Assembly: GCF_030410485.1 (NCBI RefSeq)
Contig: NZ_JAUHHC010000002.1
Coordinates: 1 to 64,000 of the forward strand
DNA from: Roseateles violae
Lineage (GTDB): Bacteria > Pseudomonadota > Gammaproteobacteria > Burkholderiales > Burkholderiaceae_C
Length of the DNA stretch: 64,000 nucleotides
Direction: 5' to 3'
In this document: positions 11,701 through 18,351 of the stretch, piece by piece
How positions within the stretch are numbered: position 1 is the first letter of the stretch
Layout of the letters: every line of letters starts with the position of its first letter
Made by a program: the position numbers and the translations under genes
Notes under the pieces: generated by a model
The model's database searches: none
Told to the model about the DNA's origin: nothing
The model's input: the letters and a program-made list of their open reading frames with translations, nothing else

Positions 11701-12084
11701 GCCGGTGATCTGCACGGTGGCCAGCACATTGGCGCCCAGGGTCAGGTCGATAGCGCGGCTCTCGGCCAGCTGCAGATAGACGTCCTCGCGGACTTCCTTG
11801 TCGGCGCCCTTGCTAACGGTGACGGTGTACGGGCCACCGACGCGCAGACCGCGCACCGAATAGCGGCCGTCCGCGTCGGTCACCAGATTGCTGACCGAAC
11901 CCGACTCGCGGTGGACGATGCTGACCGTCGCGCCGGCAACCGGCTTGCCATCCGGACCGGCAACGCGACCATTGATCGCCGCCGTCGTGTTCTGCGCCAT
12001 GGCCGGTGCGGCCGCCACGATGGCGACCGCCACGCTCAAGGCCGTCCTGGAAAACGCCCCGAAACCCATCTGCCTGCTGCTCAT
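8782..12084 (-). CDS. TonB-dependent outer membrane receptor with N-terminal carboxypeptidase-regulatory-like domain (Oar-like)
   Basis: A 1,100-residue outer membrane protein. A signal peptide (about residues 1-31, ending PAMAQ) is followed by a carboxypeptidase regulatory-like beta-sandwich domain (INGRVAGPDGKPVAGATV), then a plug domain with YNSITVDGVRIND, and a long beta-barrel that ends in a terminal phenylalanine as outer membrane proteins do. The arrangement and the TLGGPIIKDKLFFFASYE segment resemble Myxococcus Oar and related transporters. The substrate is unknown; some relatives carry oligosaccharides or peptides, or are tied to protease export. The ATG at 12084 is preceded by GAGGAG 8 bases upstream and gives a clean signal peptide. 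A LacI-type operator candidate lies about 70 bases upstream. Confidence 0.9.
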   Translation of the reverse strand: MSSRQMGFGAFSRTALSVAVAIVAAAPAMAQNTTAAINGRVAGPDGKPVAGATVSIVHRESGSVSNLVTDADGRYSVRGLRVGGPYTVTVSKGADKEVREDVYLQLAESRAIDLTLGANVLATVQITGSANSKFNPTTMGAGTALGRQELDAYASLNRNLQDYARMDPRLSQTDKDRGEISAAGQNSRYNSITVDGVRINDTFGLEANGLPTIKQPISIDAIQAVQINVSNYDVTQQGYTGANINAVTKSGTNDLHGSLYYVYRDDNMAGKRYNRTTDTYTNPPPFKEDVKGLTLGGPIIKDKLFFFASYEELSSNRDVPQFGPVGSSLVNVGITPDQIKAAQDVAKNFYGIDIGGIPAADTLLVKDSLLKLDWNISDNHRANIRYTKTDQSQPIAPGFSATTLSLDSRWYTTAKTIESVVGQWFADWTDTFSTELKLSKRDYSSVPLNKSDMPEVQLVWTTTAPPGTATGNRTLRFGTEETRHFNNLQTETTNAYFAGNLLLNDHEIKAGADFESNQIYNAFVRRAKGQYTFQGTDPVALWAAGNASAYRIQQPQTGRTLDDAAANMTFDNLGLFVQDTWTVNKQLSLMAGLRIDSLSTDDRPIYNPTASTAFGYDNSHTVDGEKLIQPRFGFNYAFDIDKRKQQVRGGVGLFQGAAATVWYANPYQNTGMVVNDYECTLNNCTGANAVKYNPDPNKQPILGSSARQNVDFLAPGVSQPSVWKMNLAYDAELPWYGLSAGAEWLHTQVKQGLAYKHLNLGAPSATAPDGRQVFWNAAGQNPNCWAAGGATPANNTTPGALCSGATVRTNRNNTFNDVTLVEATDKGKGDTLTLSLTSPTKAGFGWGVAYTRTNATEVSPLTSSTAFSQWANRPVYNPNEVVAANSVYTIRNRFSANVNWSKALISKYKTSFGVFYEGRDGKPYSWTFNNDMNGDGVSGNDLLYVPKGAGSGEVLYKLPGQTVAASGAAAEAKFWSIVDSEPSLRDAKGSVVGRNTARSKFANSFDARLSQEVPGLWNNHKGVLSLDIFNVGNLINQRWGHIDEIGFSDGSGGQVRKFVNYAGIENGKMVYSVNDPFSYTTKQNKGESQWAIQVTARYEF

Positions 12085-12149
12085 TCCTGTCACTCCTCGA
12101 AAGATGAACGCGTAAGTACCCACTAATAAAAAATGTAGCAGTCGGGGTG

Positions 12150-12180
12150 GTCGCAAACGTTTTCATGTTCCTTTTGCGAC
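12150..12180 (-). promoter_or_regulatory. Inverted repeat containing a LacI/PurR-type operator, upstream of the TonB receptor gene
   Basis: GTCGCAAA (12150-12157) and TTTGCGAC (12173-12180) form a perfect 8-bp inverted repeat with a 15-base spacer. Within it, TCGCAAACGTTTTCAT (12151-12166) matches 14 of 16 positions of the known PurR/LacI-family box ACGCAAACGTTTTCGT. It lies about 70-95 bases before the receptor start, a place where a repressor could act. No LacI-family gene is in the window. Confidence 0.5.
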
Positions 12181-12607
12181 ACGGAAGAAAGCACGGCTTG
12201 AAAAAACAAAGGCTTTGTGTCTGGGACGTAAATATTTCCCAGGCAAGCCCCCAACGCTCACTCCCTCACCACCGCCGTCCATGCCCGCCAGGGCTGGATG
12301 GTCTGCCGGCCTCGGCCGATAACTAGCAATTGTCGTGCCCCTGTGCACGCGGCGAACGCCCGAAAACGCGGGGTGGGACTCTAGTGCCAGGCTCCTCCGC
12401 GGCCGGCCGGATCGACGGCCAGGCGCCGCTTTTCCTGGCGTCGGCCCTCGATGCGGGCAGTCTGGCGAGCGAATGTGCCGCCGCCGTGACAGCGTGCGAA
12501 TCGCGCTCGTCTGTCGCGCCCCGACAACAAACCGCTGTCCTGAGCGGGGCTTAAGATGCGCCGCCTCCGGCGCCCGGCGCCGGCGACCCGCCGATTGGAG
12601 AACCGTC
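12181..12607. other. Long divergent intergenic region
   Basis: No convincing gene is seen in these 427 bases between the TonB receptor (minus) and the nucleotidase (plus). The part next to the receptor is AT-richer and probably holds its promoter. The rest is GC-rich with stop-interrupted frames only. The last bases provide the GGAG ribosome binding site of the nucleotidase. Confidence 0.5.
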
Positions 12608-14296
12608 TTGTCCTCGCTGCCCCACCGTCCTCATACCCGCTCATCGATCGCCGGTCTGTGCGCCATCGCCCTGGCCTTGCTGGCCGGCTGCGCCAGCACC
12701 GAGGCGCCGCCGCGCGAGCTGACGATCTTCTCGATCAACGACTTCCACGGGAATATCCAGCCCAAGTCGCCGACGCCGCTGATGCCGCGCCTGCCCGACC
12801 CGACCACCGGCGAACTGAAGCCCCAGCCGGCCGGCGGCATCGCCCATCTGGCGACCGCGCTGGCCAAGCTGCGTGCCGAGCGGCCCGATTCGCTGCTGGT
12901 CGCCGGTGGTGACCTGATCGGCGCCTCGCCGCAGCTGTCCTCGCTGCTGAAGGACGAGCCGACCCTGGCCGCGATGGCCGAGTTGGGTCTGGCCGCCACG
13001 GCGCTGGGCAACCACGAGCTCGACGCCGGCCTGCAGGAATTCCTGCGCAAGGCGCGCGGCGAATGCCCGGCCGGCGGCTGCGTCTGGCCCGGCTTCAGGG
13101 GCCCCGGCTTTCCCTATCTGGCCGCCAATCTGCTCGATGCCGAGACCGGCAAGCCGCCGCTGCCGACCCATGTCATCAAGGAGGTGGCCGGCTTCAAGGT
13201 CGCCATCGTCGGCGCGATCACGCGCGACACGCCCTCGGTCGTCATCCCCAGCGCGATCCGCGGCCTGCGCTTTGTCGACGAGGCCGACAGCCTCAATGCG
13301 CTGGTGCCGCAGCTGCGCGCCGAAGGGGCGCAGCTGCTGGTGGCGGTGATGCACGAGGGCGCGCTGTACCGCGAGGGCGCCAACGATCCCAGCTATGCCT
13401 GCCCCGGCCTGCAGGGCCGCGGCATCGACGTGGCCAGGCGGCTCGATCCGGCCTATGCCATCGTCATCGGCGGCCACACGCACAATGCCTACACCTGCAA
13501 GATCGACGGCCGCCTCTTCGTGCAGGCAGGCAGTTATGGGGGCTGGATCACCGAGAGCCGGCTGAAGCTGGACGCCCAGGGCCGGGTACTCGATGCGCAG
13601 GCGGTCAACCATCCGGTGCTGCAATCGGCCTATGCGCCGAACCCAGCCTTCGTCGCGCTGGTGCAGCGCGCCGCCGAGCTGACCGCCGCCGCCCGCAACA
13701 AGCCGGTCGCCACGCTCAGCCGCGGCGCGTCGCGCGCGGTCACGGCGCCCTATGGCGACGGGCCGCTGGGCAATCTGATCGCGGATTCGCAGCTGGCCTA
13801 CGCGAAGAAGCGCGGCCCGGCCGATCTGGCCCTGATGAACCCGGGCGGCATCCGTGCCGACCTGGTCGTCGAGCCGGGCCGGCCGGTGACGATGAGCGAT
13901 CTGTTCGCGATCCAGCCCTTCGCCAACGAGCTGGTCGTGATGACGGTCAGCGGCGCGCAGCTGCAGGAGCTGCTGCAGCGCCAGCTGCCCAAGGGCGACG
14001 CCCAGCCCCGCCTGCTGCAGGTCTCGGGCAGCCTGCGCTATCAATGGAGCATGGGCGCCGACGGCCAGGCGCGCCTGGGCGAGGTCAAGATCGACGGCCG
14101 GCCGCTCGAGCCGGCGCGCGACTACCGCCTGGTCGTCAACAACTTCATGGCCGAGGGCGGCGACGGCGCCGGCGTGCTGCGCCAGGGCCGCGACCGCGCC
14201 AGCATCGGCATCGATCTGGACGCGCTGGCCGAGCTGCTGAGCGAGAACCCGGCCGCGGTCGAGCAGATCGAGCCGGGGCGCATCGTGCGGCGTTGA
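12608..14296 (+). CDS. Bifunctional metallophosphatase/5'-nucleotidase lipoprotein (UshA-like)
   Basis: A 562-residue periplasmic lipoprotein of the UshA family, which hydrolyses nucleotides or other phosphate esters with a dimetal centre. The start is TTG at 12608, preceded by GGAG with 7-base spacing; no in-frame ATG gives a sensible N-terminus. A lipobox LLAGC places the lipidated cysteine at residue 28. Metal-binding motifs appear in order: FSINDFHGN, GGDLIGAS, ALGNHELDAG and GGHTHN. The C-terminal substrate domain starts near residue 370 and contains NLIADSQLAYA and MNPGGIRADL. It stands alone as a single gene; the following bases are tRNA-derived repeats. Exact substrate preference is not readable. 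Confidence 0.88.
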   Translation: MSSLPHRPHTRSSIAGLCAIALALLAGCASTEAPPRELTIFSINDFHGNIQPKSPTPLMPRLPDPTTGELKPQPAGGIAHLATALAKLRAERPDSLLVAGGDLIGASPQLSSLLKDEPTLAAMAELGLAATALGNHELDAGLQEFLRKARGECPAGGCVWPGFRGPGFPYLAANLLDAETGKPPLPTHVIKEVAGFKVAIVGAITRDTPSVVIPSAIRGLRFVDEADSLNALVPQLRAEGAQLLVAVMHEGALYREGANDPSYACPGLQGRGIDVARRLDPAYAIVIGGHTHNAYTCKIDGRLFVQAGSYGGWITESRLKLDAQGRVLDAQAVNHPVLQSAYAPNPAFVALVQRAAELTAAARNKPVATLSRGASRAVTAPYGDGPLGNLIADSQLAYAKKRGPADLALMNPGGIRADLVVEPGRPVTMSDLFAIQPFANELVVMTVSGAQLQELLQRQLPKGDAQPRLLQVSGSLRYQWSMGADGQARLGEVKIDGRPLEPARDYRLVVNNFMAEGGDGAGVLRQGRDRASIGIDLDALAELLSENPAAVEQIEPGRIVRR

Positions 14297-14299
14297 TTG

Positions 14300-14456
14300 A
14301 GCGTTGAGGCACGCGAGGCGGAAGCGAGCGCAATGCGATCCGCACCCGTGCCACCATCGAGGCGAGCGGACGTTTGAACGTCGACGGCCTGAGTCTCCAT
14401 CAGACCGTCGATGACGGCCTGCGAAGTTGGGCAAGGATGCCAAGCGGGCGATGCGT
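14300..14456 (-). repeat. Diverged second unit of the tRNA-Gly-associated repeat
   Basis: Read on the minus strand, this segment continues beyond the left 198-bp inverted repeat and is a degenerate second copy of the same spacer. Shared blocks in the same order include CATCC-TG-C, TCGCAG, TCTGA, the GTCGACGTTCAAACGTCCG region against the TCGACGTTGAGACGTTCG region, GGGTGCGGATCGC and GCGCTCGC. This implies a tandem array of a unit built from a tRNA 3' half plus about 140 bases of spacer. Confidence 0.45.
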
Positions 14457-14654
14457 ATCGAACCCACGTAATCAGCTTGGGAAGCTGCGTCACGAGCTGT
14501 GGTCGCGTCCTGCGAGCACATGACGCGATCCGCGCCCGTAACGCAGCCAAGCAATCGAACGTCTCAACGTCGATGGGGCGACTTCTCTTCAGATCGCCGG
14601 TAACGATCTGCGACGACGATCAGGGATGTGGAGCGGGTGAAGGGAATCGAACCC
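14457..14654 (-). repeat. Left arm of a 198-bp inverted repeat derived from tRNA-Gly
   Basis: The minus strand of this segment matches 16935-17132 on the plus strand with one mismatch seen by eye. It begins with the last 26 bases of tRNA-Gly(CCC), including CCA (14654 down to 14629), continues through a 140-base spacer, and ends inside a second tRNA-Gly anticodon/T-arm remnant. With the right arm it encloses the AT-rich island. Confidence 0.85.
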
Positions 14655-14691
14655 ATGGATTAAGCTGGGCCGATTTTAGGTTTTCCCTGGT

Positions 14692-15504
14692 TTAATCTAT
14701 TCCGCGTCTTTTTGCGCTATCGCTGGCACACTTCGACATCACTGATTCAGGGCGAAGAAGCTCACAAACCTCAAGGTCCTTCAAGAATCCAGCACGCCTC
14801 TTATTGTATTCAATTCTCGAAATTCCAAGGCGTTTCGCCTCAGCAATGGCGATTTCCTCTTTGTAGCCTGAGTCCGGTTGATTGAGCCGATACGCGGAGA
14901 GCTGCTCCTTGGACAGAATTTTATTCTGCTCAGGCTCCACAGAGAACATGTCATCAGCAAGTCTCTCCGGAACGCCCATCTCAAAAAAATAAGCTCGCGA
15001 TTGCACCAAAATTGCCTGCAATATTTTACCGGGACTCTCATTGTCCAGTTTGTTCAAAAATGGCCGATGAATGCCAATATCACCGAAGATATATCGCTGA
15101 TATCCGGCTGCGACAACGTAGACACATGAGCTAAAACATGGTGAATCGAAGGGAACATAAACAGTCCCCTTCATTTTTCGTATCCAACGTCCAATTGCCA
15201 TCGCTTCGGCGACATTTCCTCCTGGCGATGTAATGGTTAGTTTAGGCGGCTCTTGGGGTCCAACACCATTCTTCTTTTCAATATCCGCGACTGCCCGGTC
15301 ATGGAGCGTGACAATAGATTCCGCATCCCCATTCTTTATTTCACCATTAAATAGAATTCGAATGGAGCCATTGGATTCAATCACTTTCGGATTGACTCTC
15401 GAATCAAACTCGTCAGCCTTCGCGTTAACACCACCGAGAGTTCCAGCAGCAACGAGCACAAGTAATACGCCCATTCGTTTCAAGCCATTTTCCAAGTAAC
15501 TCAT
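14692..15504 (-). CDS. Exported ClpP-like serine protease-fold protein (COG3904-like)
   Basis: A 270-residue protein with a signal peptide or N-terminal anchor (about residues 8-28, after KR). The rest has the ClpP/crotonase-like fold of predicted periplasmic proteins. SPGGNV at residues 93-98 matches the oxyanion loop, S126 in CFSSCVYVVAAG is the likely nucleophile, and H146 in GIHRPF the likely histidine. Two cysteines beside the catalytic serine are typical of this family. The substrate is unknown. It is the last gene of the island operon. The ATG at 15504 gives the best signal sequence; in-frame ATGs at 15534 and 15579 are possible and would leave only a 16-base gap to the upstream gene. 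Codon use is AT-rich and suggests transfer. Confidence 0.6.
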   Translation of the reverse strand: MSYLENGLKRMGVLLVLVAAGTLGGVNAKADEFDSRVNPKVIESNGSIRILFNGEIKNGDAESIVTLHDRAVADIEKKNGVGPQEPPKLTITSPGGNVAEAMAIGRWIRKMKGTVYVPFDSPCFSSCVYVVAAGYQRYIFGDIGIHRPFLNKLDNESPGKILQAILVQSRAYFFEMGVPERLADDMFSVEPEQNKILSKEQLSAYRLNQPDSGYKEEIAIAEAKRLGISRIEYNKRRAGFLKDLEVCELLRPESVMSKCASDSAKRRGID

Positions 15505-15595
15505 GCGCCGTAGTACCAATCTCAGAATATCCATAAATAAAAATTGGGGGCAGTTCACGCGGATTGCGATTTTTGACATATAAGCAGCTTCGATG

Positions 15596-16447
15596 CTAAC
15601 CGGAAATTTGTGACTTCAACCATTTGCTGACCGGTTTTTTATCGCGGCATATCAAGATCCTTACGGACTCCGAAAGCGATTGCAGCTGACTGCGTGTTGG
15701 CCCTTCAGTGAATCCGGCGAGAGGGTCATCAAATTTTCCAGCCTCAATACGAGATTCGACTGCTAAGGCGAACTCTCTGAATAGAAGCTTATCTTCGAGC
15801 ATTGGAGACAGGTCTTCCACATCAAACGCCGTCGTTAACAGAACACCTTCGTAGCGCCCGTTTCCGACAACGCCGTCTATGCTGATATGGTTGGCCAGAT
15901 TCCGGTAACCATATGCTCCGTCAAATTTTTCTACTCTGCATCCTTCGTAGTCGAGGTATATGACATCCTCGATCCACTGAGCTCGAAACTCGTCGTCGGG
16001 GCCTGCCTGCACCAACTTCCCACCACACGCGTGCACATAATCACCAATGGGAACCACGATGCCCGCATCTCCGATGCCGCATGTCAGGCAGCGCGGAGAA
16101 CTGTTTCGGCTGCGCGCAATTTTTTGCCCGAATTCAATTTCTAACAGCTCACTTTCCGCGGACGAGAGCCCACTATTCGAAAGCGATCGAAACATTTTCT
16201 TTATGCTGAATCGGATAGAAGTGACCTGTTTGACAAGCTCGGCAATTCGCTGATCTTTATCGAAATACGTGGAAAAATCGGGCTCGATGTCTCTGATACC
16301 GTTGCAGTGCTCGCACCAGCCGTATTGTCGCCCGGCTCTCATCTCTCGCCCGTTGGGAAGTTGATAGACAAGCGTCACAGGCCGATGTATCAGAAGTCCC
16401 TGAAATTCACATGAAGTGCAGCGAATCCGTGTGTTATGAATGGACAT
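15596..16447 (-). CDS. Hypothetical protein with two zinc-ribbon-like cysteine clusters
   Basis: A 283-residue protein I do not recognise. Two zinc-binding clusters are visible: C10-x2-C13 with C45-x2-C48 near the N-terminus, and C120-x2-C123 with H139 and C141 in the middle. A helical, charged segment of about 60 residues links them. The C-terminal half, after VIYLDYEGCRVEKFDGAYG, has no clear motif. There is no signal peptide, so it is likely cytoplasmic. The ATG at 16447 has GGAG 9 bases upstream. It is the middle gene of the island operon, 14 bases after the small upstream gene. Low GC suggests foreign origin. Confidence 0.6.
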   Translation of the reverse strand: MSIHNTRIRCTSCEFQGLLIHRPVTLVYQLPNGREMRAGRQYGWCEHCNGIRDIEPDFSTYFDKDQRIAELVKQVTSIRFSIKKMFRSLSNSGLSSAESELLEIEFGQKIARSRNSSPRCLTCGIGDAGIVVPIGDYVHACGGKLVQAGPDDEFRAQWIEDVIYLDYEGCRVEKFDGAYGYRNLANHISIDGVVGNGRYEGVLLTTAFDVEDLSPMLEDKLLFREFALAVESRIEAGKFDDPLAGFTEGPTRSQLQSLSESVRILICRDKKPVSKWLKSQISG

Positions 16448-16461
16448 AATCAAACGCTCCG

Positions 16462-16677
16462 CTACTTAAACACCTCTCGCCGAGCGCTATCGAGCAACAG
16501 ATTAAGCCGAGCGGCGTCCGAATATTGAGCTTTGGAGAAGCTGCGGCTGTATGGCTCATCTTTATCAAAGACTGTGAAATTTATTCGCGCTCCATAGTCA
16601 TCGCTTTTCGCAACGCATTGGAGGGGTTCAAATGCTTTTTGGATTTGATTGATTGCTGCTTCGATACTTTGCTTCAT
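16462..16677 (-). CDS. Small hypothetical protein of the AT-rich island
   Basis: A 71-residue soluble protein of unknown function, first in the three-gene island operon. The ATG at 16677 has a GGAA sequence a few bases upstream; a TTG start at 16707 would add ten residues. It has an amphipathic N-terminal helix and a short beta-rich middle (ARINFTVFDKDEPYSRSF). One cysteine is present and no metal motif. Tight spacing to the next gene supports real translation. Confidence 0.5.
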   Translation of the reverse strand: MKQSIEAAINQIQKAFEPLQCVAKSDDYGARINFTVFDKDEPYSRSFSKAQYSDAARLNLLLDSARREVFK

Positions 16678-16886
16678 TTTTATTCCAAAAAGTTCAGAGT
16701 TTGACAATCCAGGTCAACAAATATTGAGATAACTGAAGTCCGCGCGCCCAGTAGAAAACAAAAAAAGAGTACAGTATGATGGAAGGCTAAGGGGAATCTT
16801 CAACTTGGAGCAAATCTGATCGCCTCTGGCGGCTGGGCCGGCCCCTCAGCTGAATCGATCGCTCAGGATGATAGACTCGCATTAAC

Positions 16887-16960
16887 GCGGGTGTAGTTCA
16901 ATGGCAGAACGGCAGCTTCCCAAGCTGCATACGAGGGTTCGATTCCCTTCACCCGCTCCA
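16887..16960 (+). tRNA. tRNA-Gly (anticodon CCC)
   Basis: A complete 74-base tRNA with encoded CCA. The acceptor stem pairs GCGGGTG with CACCCGC. The anticodon stem GCAGC/GCTGC holds the loop TTCCCAA, giving anticodon CCC, and the T arm is GAGGG-TTCGATT-CCCTT. It resembles E. coli glyU. Its 3' 26 bases recur at the left edge of the adjacent island. Confidence 0.96.
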
Positions 16961-17132
16961 CATCCCTGATCGTCGTCGCAGATCGTTACCGGCGATCTGA
17001 AGAGAAGTCGCCCCATCGACGTTGAGACGTTCGATTGCTTGGCTGCGTTACGGGCGCGGATCGCGTCATGTGCTCGCAGGACGCGACCACAGCTCGTGAC
17101 GCAGCTTCCCAAGCTGACTACGTGGGTTCGAT
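16935..17132 (+). repeat. Right arm of a 198-bp inverted repeat overlapping tRNA-Gly
   Basis: It starts inside the T arm of the intact tRNA-Gly and ends in the T loop of the second tRNA remnant. It is the reverse complement of 14457-14654 with one mismatch (GACTAC against GATTAC). The two arms are of exactly equal length, which argues for a recent copying or recombination event. Confidence 0.85.
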
Positions 17133-17149
17133 TCCCATCACCCGCTCCA
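17101..17149 (+). pseudogene. tRNA-Gly 3' half remnant
   Basis: The anticodon stem-loop (GCAGCTTCCCAAGCTG), a compensated T arm (GTGGG-TTCGATT-CCCAT) and the acceptor 3' strand with CCA are present, but no matching 5' acceptor strand or D arm is found upstream. The paired changes in the T stem against the intact copy suggest that it came from a once functional second tRNA-Gly gene. Confidence 0.65.
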
Positions 17150-17160
17150 CGATGACGACG

Positions 17161-17189
17161 AAAAACGCGGCCCACGGGCCGCGTTTTTT
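17161..17189. terminator. Bidirectional Rho-independent terminator
   Basis: AAAAACGCGGCCC and GGGCCGCGTTTTTT form a strong stem with a tiny loop and runs of A and T on either side. It serves the tRNA transcript on the plus strand and the antiporter gene on the minus strand. Confidence 0.9.
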
Positions 17190-17209
17190 ATTGCTTGCGC
17201 GCGCCGCGC

Positions 17210-18277
17210 TCAGGGCACCAGGGCCAGGAAGAGGAAGGCCGCGAAGATGACCAGGTGGACGGCCCCCTGCATCGCATGGGTGCGGCCCAGCGCCAGGGTC
17301 AGCGAGGAGATCAGGAAGCTCAGCAGCAGCAGCACCAGCTCCTTGGCATCGGCGCCCAGCAGCAGCGGCAGCTCGAAGGCCAGCGAGGCGACCGCGACGG
17401 CGGGGATGGTCAGGCCGATGCTGGCCAGCGCCGAGCCGTAGGCCAGGTTCAGGCTGGTCTGCAGACGGTTGGCGCGCGCGGCGCGCACGGCGGCCACCGT
17501 CTCCGGCGAGAGCACCAGCATCGCGATCGCGATGCCCAGCACGGCCGGCGGCGCGCCGGCTGCTTCCAGCGCCGCCTCGATCTGCGGCGACAGCACCTTG
17601 GCCAGGCCGACGACGGCCACCAGCGCGATCAGCAGCAGGGCCGCGCTGGCCCAGGCCTGGCCATTGCTCGGCGGCGCCGCATGGGCGTCGTCGTGATCGG
17701 CGTCCACCTGGGGCAGGAAGTAGTCGCGATGGCGCACCGTCTGCACGAAGATGAAGATCAGCCACAGCAGCAGCGACATGGCGGCGGCAAAGGCCAGCTG
17801 CGGCGGCGAATAGCTGGCCTCGGGCGTGCTGGTGGTGAAGCGTGGCAGCACCAGGGTCAGCGTGGCCATCGCGATCAGCGTCGTCAGGCTGGTGCTGGCG
17901 CCCTCGACGCGAAAGAGCTGCTCGCGGTGCCGGATGCCGCCGACCAGGAGGCACAGGCCGACGACGCCGTTGCAGATGATCATCAGGGTCGAGAAGATGG
18001 TGTCGCGCGTCAAGGTCGCCTTGTCGGGGCCGCCGGCCAGCATCATCGACAGGATCAGCGCGACCTCGATCACCGTCACCGCCAGCGCCAGCACCAGGGT
18101 GCCGAAGGGTTCGCCGAGCCGGTGCGCGATCACCTCGGCATGATGGACGGCGGCCAGCACGGCGGCAATCAGCGCCACCGCGCACAGCAGGCTCAGCCAG
18201 GCGCTGCCGGGCAGCAGCAGGGCGGCGCCCAGCAGCGCCGCGGCGCCGAGCGGAGAAACGAGCGACCAGGATGCCAT
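17210..18277 (-). CDS. ChaA-type Ca2+(Na+)/H+ antiporter
   Basis: A 355-residue inner membrane protein with about 10-11 hydrophobic segments, matching the calcium/proton antiporter (CaCA) family. The two family repeats are visible: HRLGEPFGTLVLALAVTVIE in the N-terminal half and the block with VLSPETVAAVRAARANRLQTS in the C-terminal half, separated by an acidic, histidine-rich loop (DADHDDAHAAPPSN) that may bind metal. E. coli ChaA exports Na+, K+ or Ca2+ in exchange for protons, and a similar role is inferred. The ATG at 18277 has an AAGGTGG site upstream. It is a single gene ended by the shared terminator. Confidence 0.85.
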   Translation of the reverse strand: MASWSLVSPLGAAALLGAALLLPGSAWLSLLCAVALIAAVLAAVHHAEVIAHRLGEPFGTLVLALAVTVIEVALILSMMLAGGPDKATLTRDTIFSTLMIICNGVVGLCLLVGGIRHREQLFRVEGASTSLTTLIAMATLTLVLPRFTTSTPEASYSPPQLAFAAAMSLLLWLIFIFVQTVRHRDYFLPQVDADHDDAHAAPPSNGQAWASAALLLIALVAVVGLAKVLSPQIEAALEAAGAPPAVLGIAIAMLVLSPETVAAVRAARANRLQTSLNLAYGSALASIGLTIPAVAVASLAFELPLLLGADAKELVLLLLSFLISSLTLALGRTHAMQGAVHLVIFAAFLFLALVP

Positions 18278-18351
18278 GGCGATCCCACCTTCCACAAAGC
18301 CGAGGTGCCGCCATTGGACTACATCGGCGGCCGTTCGCCGCAGCGGCGGGC

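Larger units (their letters stand above)
14655..16886. mobile_element. AT-rich genomic island of three genes between inverted tRNA-Gly repeats
   Basis: Base composition falls visibly from about 70 percent GC to around 45-50 percent over 14.69-16.85 kb. The genes use AT-rich codons unlike their neighbours. The island is flanked by inverted 198-bp repeats containing tRNA-Gly 3' ends, a usual integrase target, and an intact tRNA-Gly gene stands at the right edge. No integrase or transposase gene remains, so mobility is inferred only from composition and location. The right 180 bases (16708-16886) are non-coding and presumably hold the promoter of the three-gene minus-strand operon. Confidence 0.5.

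Noticed and set aside
14411-14695. Plus-strand frame of 94 codons over the left tRNA-Gly repeat
   Set aside because: The predicted peptide (with GAGEGNRTH) is the well-known false product of reading tRNA genes in antisense; it lies wholly on repeat DNA.
16882-17175. Minus-strand frame of 97 codons over tRNA-Gly
   Set aside because: Same artefact: antisense of the tRNA-Gly gene and its repeat.
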